From Chrysophaeum taylorii (Eukaryota > Sar > Pelagophyceae > Pelagomonadales > Pelagomonadaceae), in assembly GCA_029834535.1 (NCBI GenBank), contig JAQMWT010000673.1, positions 87,302 to 151,301 of the forward strand: a stretch of 64,000 nucleotides of DNA, given 5' to 3'. The notes under the pieces were generated by a model. The model was given only the letters and a program-made list of their open reading frames with translations. It did not search any database and was not told the DNA's origin. The translations under genes were made by a program, and so were the position numbers. Below are positions 19,977-32,431 of this stretch, one piece after another; position 1 is the stretch's first letter; each line of letters starts with the position of its first letter.

Positions 19977-20003
19977 AACATCTGTCGATTAGTAGTTAGG
20001 AAG
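19196..20003 (-). mobile_element. Decayed Pif1/Helitron-type helicase copy, inverted
   Basis: Nearly identical reverse complement of 18096-18870, with the same helicase pieces (TINKSQGQTPREVG, HCNGTRY) and leader. With the plus copy it forms a palindrome of roughly 2 x 0.75 kb. The small number of differences suggests recent duplication. Confidence 0.65.
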
Positions 20004-20354
20004 AAGACTGGTAAGAGGGGGGTGTGTCTGTCTTTAAATGTCGACTGCTAAGAGGGGGGTGTGTGTGGGGAGCATGAAGGATGTGGGTGGGTTTGTGGGG
20101 TATGAGGGATATGCCGTCCGTCTGTCTGTCTGTCTTTAAATGTCGACTGCTAAGAGGGGGGTGTGTGTGGGGAGCATGGATGTGGGTGGGTTTGTGGGGT
20201 ATGAGGGATGTGCCTGACGGGCGGAGATAAGTACGCGGGACCTAGTCGGGGTCATCGCCGAGGCGTGGGGCAGGCGAAGAGAGGACGGGCCCCGCCCGTA
20301 GGTCGTACGCATGCTGCCGCCGGGCATATGTGCGACGAAGGGTGACGTCCTGCG
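20004..20354 (-). mobile_element. Two retrotransposon 3'-tail fragments in tandem (antisense)
   Basis: Two antisense copies of the retrotransposon tail, each bordered by GTCTGTCTTTAAATGTCGAC (near 20026 and 20126). The second extends to sequence matching the ORF end at about 40315-40420. Both begin at a (GTCT)n stretch. Confidence 0.6.
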
Positions 20355-21325
20355 GTTTGTCCACCGATTTAGGGTAAGGATCATGTAGGCCCGTGAGCCA
20401 GACATTGTCTACGGCAACCTCGCAGACTATTTCCACGACCCGCGGCGGCTCTTTCAGCGCGCCATTCTCACGCCCCGTCGAAACGATGTTGTCGATGCTG
20501 ACAACGCGCGCATGACCGCGGCCTTTTTTTCCAGGAGACGAGGCGTCGGAGTTCTTTTCGGCCGACTAGGTTGGGTCGGAAGACGACGCCTCGCTCTTAA
20601 CAGTCGAGTTTTCAACTCCCTGACAACCAACGGCATGCTGACTTTGATCGCGAGCTTAAAGTCTTCGTAACCTCGACCCGTCGCACGGCCACTGCAACGG
20701 TACCAGATACATGATCGATCGTGTTGTGTCACCGAGGCTCCTCCAACCTGTATCCCTTAAGGCCCGCCTACGCCAAACGATCAACAAGAGCCAGGGCCAG
20801 ACGCCCCGCGAGGTCGGCGTCCTCTCGCCCAAGCCCGTCTTCTGTCACGTCCAGCTCTACGTGGCTCTCTGTCTATCGGCAACCCCGAGGATATGCTCTT
20901 CTGAGTCGACGACTCCACCCTTCCCCACACGTGCTGCGCAATGCCGATAAGCCCCCTCCCGGCGTCTACACGCGCACTGTAGGTGAACTTACTGGGACCA
21001 GGTGAACTTACTGAGTCTAGACATTGGGACTAGGTGAACTGAGTGACCAGGTGAACTTACTGAGACCAGGTGAGCTTACTGGAATTTTTTGACAACTCAA
21101 ACTCAAAGGTTGGTGGTGCGTGCGGATCAAAGCGGCTTAGATTAGCGGAGGTGAGAGCGACGAGCTCGAAGGAGAGTGGGGTGAGTGGGTGTGAGCACGA
21201 GTGGGTTTGCGCCAGGATAGAGATTGCGACTAAGTGAACTAACTGACCAGGTGAACTTACTGGGACCAGTTGAACTTACTAGGGTTAGAGATTGGGACTA
21301 GGTGAACCTACTGGCCTGCACTTGT
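20355..21325 (+). mobile_element. Decayed Pif1/Helitron-type helicase copy with tail
   Basis: Direct-orientation relative of the 18096 copy with the same helicase motifs and frameshifts. The tail array (20985-21325) ends ACTGGCCTGCACTTGT, and unique sequence starts immediately after. The leader lacks the (GTCT)n part because a retrotransposon fragment abuts it. Confidence 0.65.
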
Positions 21326-21880
21326 TGGTTTCTAACGACCTGCTGCACGACCTGCTGCTTTTACGAAGCTTTCGGGTCATGGACACGCGACAAAGTCGCA
21401 CGCGGATGGAAAACGAGGAACGAGACATAAGCGCTTTGATCGCCGAGAGGGAACGCGATGGAAAAGCGTTGCTTTGCTGCGCGAGCTTTTTGGGCTCTCT
21501 CGCTGGGGCATTGGTCATGTGCATGCTTCGAATACACAAAGTATTATCCACGCTCGTTCACACCTGCTGCAGCAGGAACAGTGACAAGAGTAACTGGGAG
21601 GCCTTCGCTTAGCATATTTACACTGAGAGCGCAGCGTTGTTCCGACACCGCTACGAGCTTTGGTTGTCATCACTTTATCGACGACACGTGCGAGTCACAA
21701 CACAAAGCAAACGTCACGAGGCGTATTTCGCGAGAGTACACTCCAACGCACTTTGTGGGAACTCGAATCTGACCAACTCGCTACAGTCATTCATCTCCGG
21801 GATTGTTCCGCGTACCTTGGCGACTGGTCTGTCCCGCACAGGATGTACAGTGCCATGTCGCAGTCGCAGTAATAAAAGTT
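21326..21880 (+). pseudogene. Truncated hypothetical gene next to the helicase element end
   Basis: Directly after the element terminus, a frame reads LVSNDLLHDLLLLRSF. It goes on through an ATG at 21379 to a charged stretch (MENEERDISALIAERERDG) and a hydrophobic segment (FLGSLAGALVMCML). After a TAG at 21610 the same frame stays open and protein-like (ALFRHRYELWLSSLYRRH) to about 21780. Coding-like sequence reaching the element border without an ATG suggests that the 5' end was lost at insertion. No family was recognised. A gene with an unseen intron is possible. Confidence 0.3.
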
Positions 21881-22161
21881 TTGCGCGCTGTGCGCTTCTT
21901 GTTCCCGTTACGGTTAGTCTGTAGTGTTGCGTGGAGTGGCGTTGTGGCTCGCGTATAACGCATACCTTTTCCTCGTGGCAATTTTTTTGCGACCCGCATC
22001 CCCTCGTTCCTACAATCAATATACTCGATCGGGTGTAGTTCTCTTTAACCCAGACCGGCCGCGGCTCTCTGAACCTCCTACGGACGGGCTCCACCGCAGC
22101 CAAAGTGGGGGATGGATTGACCATCGAAGCCTTTCAAAGTAAGGGGCGCTGAAGTTCGCAA

Positions 22162-22708
22162 TTGTGGTCCCATTGCTCTTACGTGCCTGTGCGGCGACGC
22201 AATTTCTTTGTTATTTCACGGCCCCGAGGTGCGTCGGGCAAGGCAGTTCGCGTTTTGCAACTGTCCGTGGCTGCCACTCATCTCCAGCTCATCGTTTGTT
22301 TATTCCACATCATCTCGCGGCCCAGCTCGTACACTGTGTCGGGAAGAAGTGCCGCGGCGAAATCCAACGGTGCCAGGGAATTACCGATTCTACGCACAGT
22401 CGGTTTCCTATTCGGCGCGACGAAAAGAAAAGAGAAGAAAAGCAAAGCAACAGCTGCCTCAGAACCGAAAAGACGCAGATCGACCCGCAGTTGAAGTCCG
22501 CATTGTCTCAAGGTTCAACCCGACGAAGAATGGGTACAAACGCAAAGCGCCCGATCTCGGTGCTTTCGAGCCATACTTGAATTTCGACGACGAAGAGAAG
22601 AAAGAGCGCGATACCTGGGAACGAAGACCGCGAGATCTGCACTTGGCGCATCGCCGAGGGCAGAAATTCGTGCGTTGGTGGAACGAGCGCCGCCCGCTAC
22701 CACCCTAA
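22162..22708 (+). other. Possible exon of an unknown basic protein
   Basis: The last 80 codons of one frame, ending at 22708, look protein-like: RFNPTKNGYKRKAPDLGAF, then a charged stretch (DDEEKKERDTWERR) and QKFVRWWNERRPLPP before the stop. No ATG or upstream exon could be fixed. The retrotransposon relic begins about 20 bp later. Confidence 0.25.
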
Positions 22709-22729
22709 CATTGTCTACTAAAGTGCAAG

Positions 22730-24570
22730 CAACATCTACGCCTGAAGGCACCAGCACTCTTGCCGGCATCCTCGTTGTTGCCGACGGGCGGGTTGTCTTC
22801 TGAGTGCCCGTCACGTTGAAGGCACATGCTTGCGACGCCTTTGTCTCCTCCAGTCTGCACGCGAGGTTGACGCTTGACTGACTACATGAACACTCTTCGC
22901 ACGAAACTGCAGATCTCACTCAATGCATGCATGCCCTGGCTCGGTGCATAACTCCTCGCATTGCTTACTTCGCGTAGCATATCTCCAGCCAAGGCCGAGC
23001 TCCGTGGCTGCGACGACGTCGCGCTCGAAGCCGAGACCGCCAAGTGTCTAACGACGATGGCGACGACAATACTCTCCAGCGCCTTCGTCTTCCCGCGCTA
23101 ACCGGCGGTGGTAGCATCCGCTCTTGTACCGACCTCAGCCTTGCTGCCTTCATCAACACGGCGGCCCAAACCGTGAAATGGCTCGAAAACCGTCGCAACT
23201 CGGTGGACATCATCGTCACGATCCCTAGTTATCTACCTTTGGCTCGCGTAAGTGCTCGGCGAGACCTCTTTCCGAACCGGCAATGAGATGCACCACCGCC
23301 TTGTCTTTAGCACCTCCTCGCGTGGGCCGGCATCCGCACCGAACTCCGTTGACAATGGTTTCTCATTGTGGCGCTCGCTCCGGCGACCTCGCCAACTTCC
23401 AGATCGACCTACCCATTCTCCCGCAAGTTCTTCTCCGTGGGCTCCCTCGTTGGCTTGGCTGCTGCGGCCCCGTCCTCGTCCCAATCTCAAGCGGACCCTC
23501 ATCATCCAGCATGCGAGGGGCCCGGTCAGGTAGGCTCCAGCAGGAGGTGATCTTTTTCTTGATCGACGTCGCACGTCGGGTCGTGGCGTTCTCACTGGAC
23601 CGCTTCTCCACAACCGCTTTCGGTTTTTGTCGCTTCGCTGTGCCCAACGAAGCTGGTCTGGGATCTGCGCCGGATACTCGGGATATCCATTTTCGGCGTG
23701 CGAGGGCCTCAAGGATACCTGCAACATAGCCGTCGTGCCTCTCGACGCTTTTAATGGCCGCCTCCTCGCTCGCAACCATCTCATTAATCTCCACTCGGCT
23801 GCCTCTTGGCACGGACCATCTGGCGCTACGATGTGCTCCACGGCGTCGCATCCACCCTCTGCAAGGCAACAAAACTGGTCCAGTCAGAGGTTTTCGGCGC
23901 CGTTGTCAACGTCGTCGCTCCGACCGTCAATTAGCGGCTCTACGGCCGGTACTGCCGCAATCTTGCCCAGCGCCTCTTCGTGCCCCACGTCCTCGTTACG
24001 CTTAACCTCAAGCACCTCTACAACGCCAAGACGATTGCCCTGCGCGAAGTATACGGCCACTGTCCTTCACGGCAGCAATCCCCTCACCGTCGACCGGCGC
24101 GCTGCAGAGCTCCGAGGTGTTTACGATACCCACACCCTGGATGTCGATGACGTTCTCGCGACCACGGGCGTTTCGCCAGCAGCCGGCTTCCCGGGCCCCG
24201 TCAGCAGCACTTGCGCAGGCACGGTACTCGTCTTTGGCGCTTACGGTACTTTCGGTGAGAATAGCAAAGACGTGCCACGTGTTCGCTCGCAACTGCAGGA
24301 TCTGGATCGCACGGACGGACGTGCTACAACGGCTGCGCTAACATCACCTCCGCCGCATTTACCGTGAGTAGGGCCTCGCAGCAGCCCTGTGGCAGGCACG
24401 CTGCGTCCTCAGCGCCCACACAGCCCTCGACCACGTCGCCGCCTCGGGCAGCCCAACCCAGGCTGCTCGCGCCGGGCTGTCCTCTACCTCCGTCGCGGCG
24501 TGGCGGCGACCCTTGCCTAATAAGCCCGCTTGCCCTCTCCTTCTGCGCGCACCATGCTCGCTTTGTCCCC
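22730..24570 (+). mobile_element. Strongly decayed copy of the non-LTR retrotransposon
   Basis: Pieces align in order with the longer copy at 61046-63265. They are PEGTSTLAGILVVADGRV near 22740, LQRLRLPALTGGGSIRSC near 23080, FRTGNEMHH near 23270, LTVDRRAAELRGVY near 24080, LVFGAYG near 24230 and HVAASGSPTQAARA near 24440. Many stops and frameshifts and lower similarity than the other copies mark it as the oldest insertion in the window. Confidence 0.65.
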
Positions 24571-25009
24571 CAGTCGATGTCGACCCTCGCACGACTCCGC
24601 CCATATGCTTCACACCACTTAGTTATCTCCCACCTGCAGCCGTTCTCATTTTTATTAAGGGCCTGCTGGGAAACGATGGCAGAGAAACCCGGGAGGACCG
24701 CTGCAACCTTCAAAAGAACTACGCCCAATGAACTCTGCCTGAGCCGAGACTGTAGGGGCGTTAATTCAATGCGCGACTCAATGCTGGGGCGCGGTCGACG
24801 TGGGAGATACTAGATCTTATTCAGCAAATCTTAACATTTGCCACGGCGGCTATTCCAATTCGCCGTTTGTACACAACTATGCTTTTGACATTATCGGGGG
24901 GATGTGAAAAATTCAACATATTACCATTGCGCTCGTGGCGGATATTTCCGAGTCCACACTGTTGCATGGCCCAGCGTGCGTACACGAGGAGTGTCATCAA
25001 AAACGCGTC
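24571..25009. other. 3' flank of the 5-phosphatase/LIM gene
   Basis: No coding signal was seen. This is the 3' side of the minus-strand gene that stops at 25010. Confidence 0.4.
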
Positions 25010-28000
25010 TTATTTCGCAGAGCGGCCACACAGCTCGTGGAACCAGCGATCAAAATCTTCAGGGGATTTGGGTCGAAGCTCGAGGGGACGGTTTCCTGCG
25101 CCGGCAACGAGTGGCGTGATCATGATGTGTCGCCGCTGGACGCCACCATCTACGAACGTACACATTCCAATGTGACACTCCCGAATAGAGTAAGCGGCCT
25201 CTTTAAGTGGCTTCGCGCCGTGTAACTGCGCAAGAAAAACGTCTCATACATGTAACAAACACAAGACGCACGTAGGCTTCGTGGTCACGGTAGTAGGCCA
25301 AAACATCGTTGATCGTCAGTACAAAAAAGCGCAAATGCCAACTTTTTCTGCCAAATACCGAGGATCCGCCTCCTTTCTTGTACATCTCGCCCTCCAACGG
25401 TTCCTGGTCGAGGACGGGGCCGTCTTTCAACAGCGTAGATCGGCGCTTCGCGTTCTGCGCGACGACTTTGAGGCGGGTTGCCTCGAATGACGACCGACAT
25501 TTCTTAGGCGACTGCTTCGTTTCAGCCTTCGCTCCGTCGATCATTGTCATGAAAGGGACGGCAGAGACGTTTTTGAGCGAAGACTTCGACGGTGCCATCA
25601 ACCCGCCCTGCGTTGTATCTTCGTCAGAACTCTTAAGGACGTTTTGCGGACTCGCAGGCTTTGGCAGTGGTTTTACGTCTGATGAAGGCACCTCATCGCT
25701 GCCGGCGAGTTCGTCGAGATGATGCTCGTCCGTTGGCACAAGAACCGACCCGCTGTAGGCCATCGCAGTTGCGGGGCTTTTAATGTTGTCATTGCGATCG
25801 AGGGCTGGTGATCGCTTCGGCGGAGGCGGAGGTGTAGCCAGAAGGTCGTGAACGCACAATTCTTTGTGCCTGTCCGGACTCTGGCCAGAAACTGTGCCGA
25901 CCAAAGCCAATTCAATGTGAGGTTCCGGTTTGATCACCTTGCTGGATCTTGAATCTTTTTCTTTGTGGAGCCCAGCACGACGCGCTCTACACCGTCTCCG
26001 TGAACGCTCCAGAAGACGTGCTTGCTCATGCCTGTAGGAGTCGATAAGCTGCTCCAGCTCACACCTCGCTGAAGTCTTGGCCAGCTCAAGCGCGTCAACG
26101 AGGGGCGTGACCTCAGACTGTCGAAGACTGGCGGCACGTTTTTTCTGGGCACATGTCGCGTGCCATTTGTAGCCACGCACATCAACCACACAACTCTCGG
26201 ACGCAACGATGGGCTTCGCGCAGCCAAGACACCAGTCGTCCGTATGCGTGGCACGGTATGCGTGCTCCGAATATGGCAAGCCCAAGTCATCAAATAGCAC
26301 CACATCATCCGGACCAAAGACCTGCTCGGTCACAAAACACCGACCGTATTTCTCGAGATAAGCCGACTCGCAGTAAGGCAGACCATCGTCACCTACGGCG
26401 CTTCACGTCACACAACGATATCGCGGAGTCAAAAACATGATAATACTCACCACCGGTATAACAAGGCACGCCTTTGACATCTAATAATTTGTCTGTCACC
26501 ACGCAAACCAAACACTCAGGATGGTATGCTACAGCTGCGTCGTGAGGCACAAGTAAGAGGTCTCTTGACGTGGTTTCTCGCCGCTGCCTTCCCGCACCGT
26601 CATTTCCCATTTCCTGCGCGCTCGACGGTGGGCCAATCAAGCGGTGGTCATCGACAATCAGTTCGGAGCACATGAAGCACGTCATCGCGAATCTTTCATT
26701 ATATGACTCTTTGTCGTAAATTTCTCCATCGTCGCCGATGAAAAACTCCAGTTCTCCCGTCACGTCGTCAACGGGAATTTTGCGTCCAGTGAGGCGGCAC
26801 ACAAAGTGCTCGGGATGCCATGCACGGCCAGCAGCGCGAACAATTTCGCCGTGCACCACATCGCCGCAGACATTGCACCTTTCGCCGAAATTGTCGAAGT
26901 ATGCTTCTGGCGTGTACGGCAACCCATCGTTCTCAAAGAACGCTTTCCCATCGAGCGAGACGCCAGTCGCGGCGCACCTAAAATGGTCCGCGTGCCAACG
27001 CTCACCACAAGCATCGACGTAGGCATCAAGAGCAGGCAGTACGGAATTGCCGCACGAAGGACAAGCGCGAGTCCAAAGCTTGCGGTAACATGATTCGCAG
27101 TACGGCATCACACCACGCCCGTCACCAGCGTCATGACCCCAACCCACACCGTCTGGAAGGTCCCCGCGATTCGCGCATTGCCTCGCATTAGCACAAACAT
27201 AGCATGAGGTGTGCCAAGACTCACCGAGGGCGCGGATTCCATCCGAGCCATCCATGTTCATGGGCTCAAAGCACGCATGACAGGTGAAGAGCATCTCGCG
27301 ATAAGCAGCTTCCGAATAGGGTTGTCCATTGTGCGCGTAGAAGCATGACGGATCGAGTCGTACGCCCGTCTCGGCACAACGAAAAAACTCTGGCATCCAT
27401 TTGTAGCCGCAGGCGACGATGAAGTTATCAGTCTTTAGAAGTGGTTGAAGCGTCGCGGCATCAATCCACTCACCGCCAAATTTTGCCAAATGGGCTGACT
27501 GCGTCCGCGGTAAGCCGTCGTGAAGCGCGAAATCCTCGTCTCGTAGTAAACGACCCGTGTCAACGCAGCGCCATTCTGAGACTGGCACACGCCGACCCTG
27601 GCGCTCGAGCACAACGAAATCGCCTTCTAAGAATATGATCTCGTCGTCATAGGCCACCATATCTTTCTCAACAGCGTCGTCATCAACAATATCATCATCA
27701 TCCTCCTCCTCCTCCTCCTCCTCATTCGCCATATTTTCTACACCTACGTTGTCCTTGCGATACATAGCAACAAACTTCTTCACTTCAAGGCGGAGCTTGG
27801 CATCACGTTTCGGGTTGAGCGAATGGAATCGTGGTGGTACGGAATTTTCTTCGTTCAACGAGATCTGGTGCGACAGGCGGGTCGAAGCCAAGGGAGTGCG
27901 TTTTGTCGGGAAATTTGCAGATCCAACTAAGGTTCGCGTGCTAATGCGTCGCTGTGTCTCCGTTGGCTTGGGAGCTGGCATAATGGAAGTGCTATCCGGT

Positions 28001-31000
28001 CGCATCATGAGAGGCTTCCCGTAGACACGCAGCTTTTCATCCTGTGAGTAGACACCCGAATGAATAATGTTACTTTTTTCACAAACAGTTCTTACTGTTT
28101 CGAGTTCCGCTTTCATTCGGACAGGTTCGTTGCCACTCCTATACGTTTCGCAGGCCACTCGACTGCCGTGATGTTTAGAGACTGAAGAATGTTGATCACC
28201 AGATGGTGAGACTTGGTTACGCGCCATTACGCCATCGACTTTCTGCCCATCATCCGAGTTGACCTTCCGCTCGAACTCAGATGTCGAAGAACTCTCTGCG
28301 GTTTCAGCTTCAGCCGAAGGGAGCGCCATGGCGCCGAGCGGCACGCCGACCATGTTCGGTGCCGGTGCAGAAAACCCGGCGTCTTCGTACGACCGCACTC
28401 GGTCCGCACCCCCCTTGTCCATAGCACGGACCGCGAGCGCTGTCGCCGATGGCTGCTTTTCGATGTTGGAAGCACTTGCCGCCTGCGCAGATAAGTTGTC
28501 GATATGAACGAGCTGCTGCCAGAGTGCGAGATGAGAGACGAGGTCGCTCGGAGCGACGTCGGACACGTCGGGCACGCAGCACACTCGGAGCCGACCGGCA
28601 ATGACACCAACCCACTTACCACAACAAACAACGGGAGCAGAAAAGACCGCACTGTCTCCAGCACCGCCGACGCTGTGCGCACCGTCCTCGGCGATGAGCG
28701 CATCAAAGAAACGCGAACGGGTTCGCCAGGTTTTCGACGTCGTTTGATTCGCTGCCACCAGCATCTTTCTGCCGTCGTCGTCATTCGTAGAATTGAACTG
28801 GCTCGAAGAATCGCGATTCGCAGCGTCTTGATGCCACAGTGGCGAATCGTAACGTGCATGAGCTACGTGCCAGGGCGGCAGTTGCTCATCGTCTTTGTTG
28901 GGTCGTGTCGGGTCCTTGGTGCCTGGCCTCGCGCCATCACTAGCGTGGTGACGCGTCAGCGAATCCAGGGAGTCCGCCTTAGCCCGCACGCGATCGAGAG
29001 GGATTTCGGCAAAGCCAAGGTGCTGGCCGTCGATGACTCGGCGGACGACAATGACCACTCGCTCGCGTGAAAGCCACTCGTCGTCAGAAACGGAGCAGAA
29101 CAGGGGCGGAGTTGCGTAGTGGGGCCAAATCCACGTCGGCGTCGCGTCGGACCAGACAGCGCTCGCCGACTCTTCGGCACTGAACCTCTCGGGCTGCGGC
29201 GGAGGCGCTGAGGAGCGTGCGGGCTGGAACGTTGAACTGCCGGAGTGCAATGTTCGTCGCAGTGATGAGACGCTTCCGCGCTTAGTTCGGGTGCTGGTCC
29301 GCGTTCCTTGATCAGCGTCGCCTTTCTTCAATTTTTTCAGCCGCCATTGGGCGTCTAGTTCGGCAGCTTCACACTGCGTCGGGTTGGCACACGGCGCCAT
29401 GACGGCACAGTCGGCGATCTGAGAAGGTGAGTACGAAGCCTTGTCGCCGGGACGAAGAAGGAACGGGGCTTTGACCGAGAGCGAAAGAGGGCCGGCGTAC
29501 CCGTCGTACCGAAAGCTCGTTTCGCAACCGACGGGCGAAACCTCGGGCGCCAGGGTGAAGACGACGTCCTCCAAGCTCATCCAACAGACGCCGAGCGCTC
29601 CGATCTTGTGCGGCGGTCGAGGGGGGGGATTTGTAGCAACGCTGAACGCGGCGCGCACGGGCATATGATCGCTAAAAGCCAGAGCTTTGTCGAAGCAGGC
29701 TTCGTAACTCACGAAGGCGCACCCGACTCTCCCGTCTCGATCACTGTAGTTGTCGTCGTCGTCGTTGTCGCCGTCGCAGAGCCAGGTCGCCAAATTGGCC
29801 TGGGCCGCCCTATCGCCTTTGCACGTCTTCCAAAGGATTCTATCGCAGAATGATGGATTTTGATGCTTCTTGTTGGAATAAGTTTTGGGGTGGCCCTTAA
29901 CCACGCGGTAGGTGGGCGGAAACGTGACGGGCCCCTCGTGGAATATGGGGAAGACGGCCGTGTGCTCTTTGCGTTCGCGCTCGAGTTGGTCCCATTGTCG
30001 TAACCTGACGAAATCGCCGGCTTGGGCGTACTGGAGGACACAGGCGAACTCGTCCTCGGAGCCGTGGGCACCCTTGTCGACTCGATAATTCAAATCGCCA
30101 AACCAGAACACGGTGTCGAACTGGTGGAGTGTTTGGATCGATCGCAACGACGGGTGCGCGGCGCCGTGGAGCCGAAGACCACGTGAAATCTCTTCGTAGT
30201 TTGACTGGCGTTCGGCGACGCGAGTCGCGCGCGCCGCCAGGTGGGACGTGACGAACGCGACGGAGAGTTCCCCCCCGCCGCGACGTCCGGGTTCGAGCCT
30301 GAGAGCGACGGCGGCGGCACCCTTGTTTCCCAGAACGTGAGCGAAACCCGTTGCCTCCGTGTTTGCGGCAACCGCAGCAAGCCTCTCCTTGAGGTCTTTC
30401 CTCAAGTAGACGACCAAGTGGATGTCCCAGAGAGTCGAAATGGCCGCGACGACGTAGTACGAATCGTCGTCGTCGTCGTCGAAGAAGCTCGTATCGATGA
30501 CACCGCGACGTTCGAGGCGTTCTCTGGCGAGCGATGTCTTCCGGCACAGGTGTTCGTTCATGACCTTGAGCCAGCGGCGCTTTTCCGAGTTCTCCTGGAA
30601 CCCGACGGCGTAGACGTCGTACTCGCCGCGCGGCAACCACGCGTCGAGGTCGTCGGGCGCCTTGGGCGGCTTGGCGTCGCCAACGTTGAAGGTGCCGCAC
30701 ATCACGCGGAGCCTCTCTGTGGTCTGCGCACCCCCATCGCCATTCTCACCCCCCTGACGCAAGTAAGCCAGGAACGATCCGCGCGCGGACTCGGTCGCGA
30801 AGCACATTGCGAGGCGCTGGCCGCCGCCGGGCGTCGCGCCGCTTTTCCGCCGCGTCACTCCCCAACTCACATCGATGCGCCGCGGATTAGTGAGCGAAGG
30901 GGTGATGGTGGCCCAGTCCAGGGCGATCTCGCGGCCATCCTGGATCTCGAGTTTGCGGCCCGCGGGATCAAATACGACGCGCGACGAAACGAACGGATCG

Positions 31001-31422
31001 AATCTCAAGTTGCATATCTCGACGTTGAAGGCCACCTCCCCGTTGGGCGCAATGCTTACGTGATCGCCGGGTGCGTCGAGTGCGCGCCCGCTGGTGAGAA
31101 TGCGCAACCACGTCAAAAACACCTCGCGCAGCGCGCCGCTCTCGAACTTCCACGTTTCCGTAGCGCGAGACCCCCCGCGCGTCAGCGTGAGCTCCCGCGA
31201 ATCGCCCGCGCTCCGTCGCGCGCTCGACACCTCATCGAGGCGAAACAAAACTTCTGCGTCCTGTTGTCCACCCGCGATCAACACAAATCCAGCCGCGCTG
31301 TCACCCCCGAACCGCAAAGTTCGCACAATCTGTGACCTCCTCTTGGAAGCCCCGCCGTCGCTCACGTTGAACGACGCCGCGCTGATGGCCTCCCGTAACT
31401 CTCCGAGCGTCTCGAGGTCCAT
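25010..31422 (-). CDS. Inositol polyphosphate 5-phosphatase with LIM-like array and PH domain
   Basis: Three exons (26451-31422, 25272-26392, 25010-25225) with introns of 58 and 46 bp give 2102 aa. Two PH-like segments lie at the N-terminus. The phosphatase domain spans about 232-600 with VMCGTFNVGD, FWFGDLNYRVD, FCDRILWK and SDHMPVRAAF, so the catalytic set is present. A C2-like region follows, then a long disordered stretch. Between about 1270 and 1740 lies a LIM-like array. The C-terminal PH domain (about 1988-2102) is only complete after splicing out 25226-25271 (SPEDFDRWFHELC near the end). The enzyme should remove the 5-phosphate of phosphoinositides at membranes. In most LIM-like modules the second finger has C-x2-T instead of C-x2-C. 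The architecture is unlike SHIP or synaptojanin. Confidence 0.88.
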
Positions 31423-32431
31423 CCTCTGGTAAGCAAGCGCCGATGGACCACCACAGCCGCGCCACCGCCGCCGCTCGGTTGATCCCTCTGGCCAAATCCG
31501 GCAGCTTATTAGGACAACTTTCGAGGTCTTTGTACAACTTTCGAGGGTACGTACCTGGGGTCGGAACCCGCCTTACTGTGTCGTCTCGCAGTCCCTTAAC
31601 TGAAAAACCCGCCACCCTTGCCCTTTCTACACTCTGTGTCTCCTCCTGCGACCCGCCCTCCGGCGACTCCGACTGCGTCCCTTGGGGCGCCACCCTCTCA
31701 TGCACACTCACTCCCCTTGCACTCCGCGCTTGCCTATCCCCCGCCATCTGACCCCCCGCGCCCATTGCTCAGAGCCACACCTCCCTCCCCACATTTTGGA
31801 GCTTAGTTATTCCAGTCCTCCTCCTCCTCCTCCTCCTCAGAGGGGGCTGACGGCGGAGAGCGACGACGACGACGACTCGTCTGTTCGCGCCCTTTCGTGG
31901 CCCGCCCAAAGGGCATTATGAGCTGCAGCTGCTCGAAGCACCACCACCAGAACAGCGAGGAGGGGTGGAGACTATGATGTGGGCGGGCCTGAACAGAATG
32001 ACGCACCTCTAAAATTCACGTACCGAATTCTTGGACGTCACGCATGGTGGCGTCGATAGGAGGTGGGGTAAAAGGATGTCGAAAGAAAAACCAGTGAATT
32101 GCGATGCACGGGGAGGGGGGGGTTTCCTGCGCTAGAATGACTCTTGATGTTGTAGGCGGGCGAAAGCGGCTCATAAACCTGGCTGGCACCAACTCGCGTC
32201 AGCGCATCATTCTCGTCACTCGAAAAGGAGAAACACTCAGAGATAGAGTGACACGGCAAGTGCACCCAAATAAGTGATGATGCCCAACACCGAGACGGCG
32301 TGCGGCTTTTTTGTATGGACGAATGGGTCATGAACAAAGGTGACTACGGGAGATCGTCCTCTTTTTTTTGGGGGGGGAACCGCGATCGGCAAACGACCGC
32401 CAGCTACGCGTAAATTCGAGAAAAGGTCCAT
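31423..32431. other. Intergenic: 5-phosphatase upstream region and PDZ-gene 3' flank
   Basis: Short overlapping ORFs only. A small frame ending at 32238 contains a hydrophobic stretch (VLGIITYLGALAVSLYL) and could be an extra exon, but no start could be assigned. A TCC-repeat lies near 31817-31838. Confidence 0.35.

Noticed and set aside
17921-21325. LTR retrotransposon with inverted LTRs
   Set aside because: The repeats encode helicase pieces, occur in both orientations and have no TG...CA ends, primer-binding site or gag/integrase.
25203-26333. Independent LIM protein gene
   Set aside because: A GTGAGT...GTAG intron connects it in frame with the upstream 5-phosphatase frame within a LIM module.
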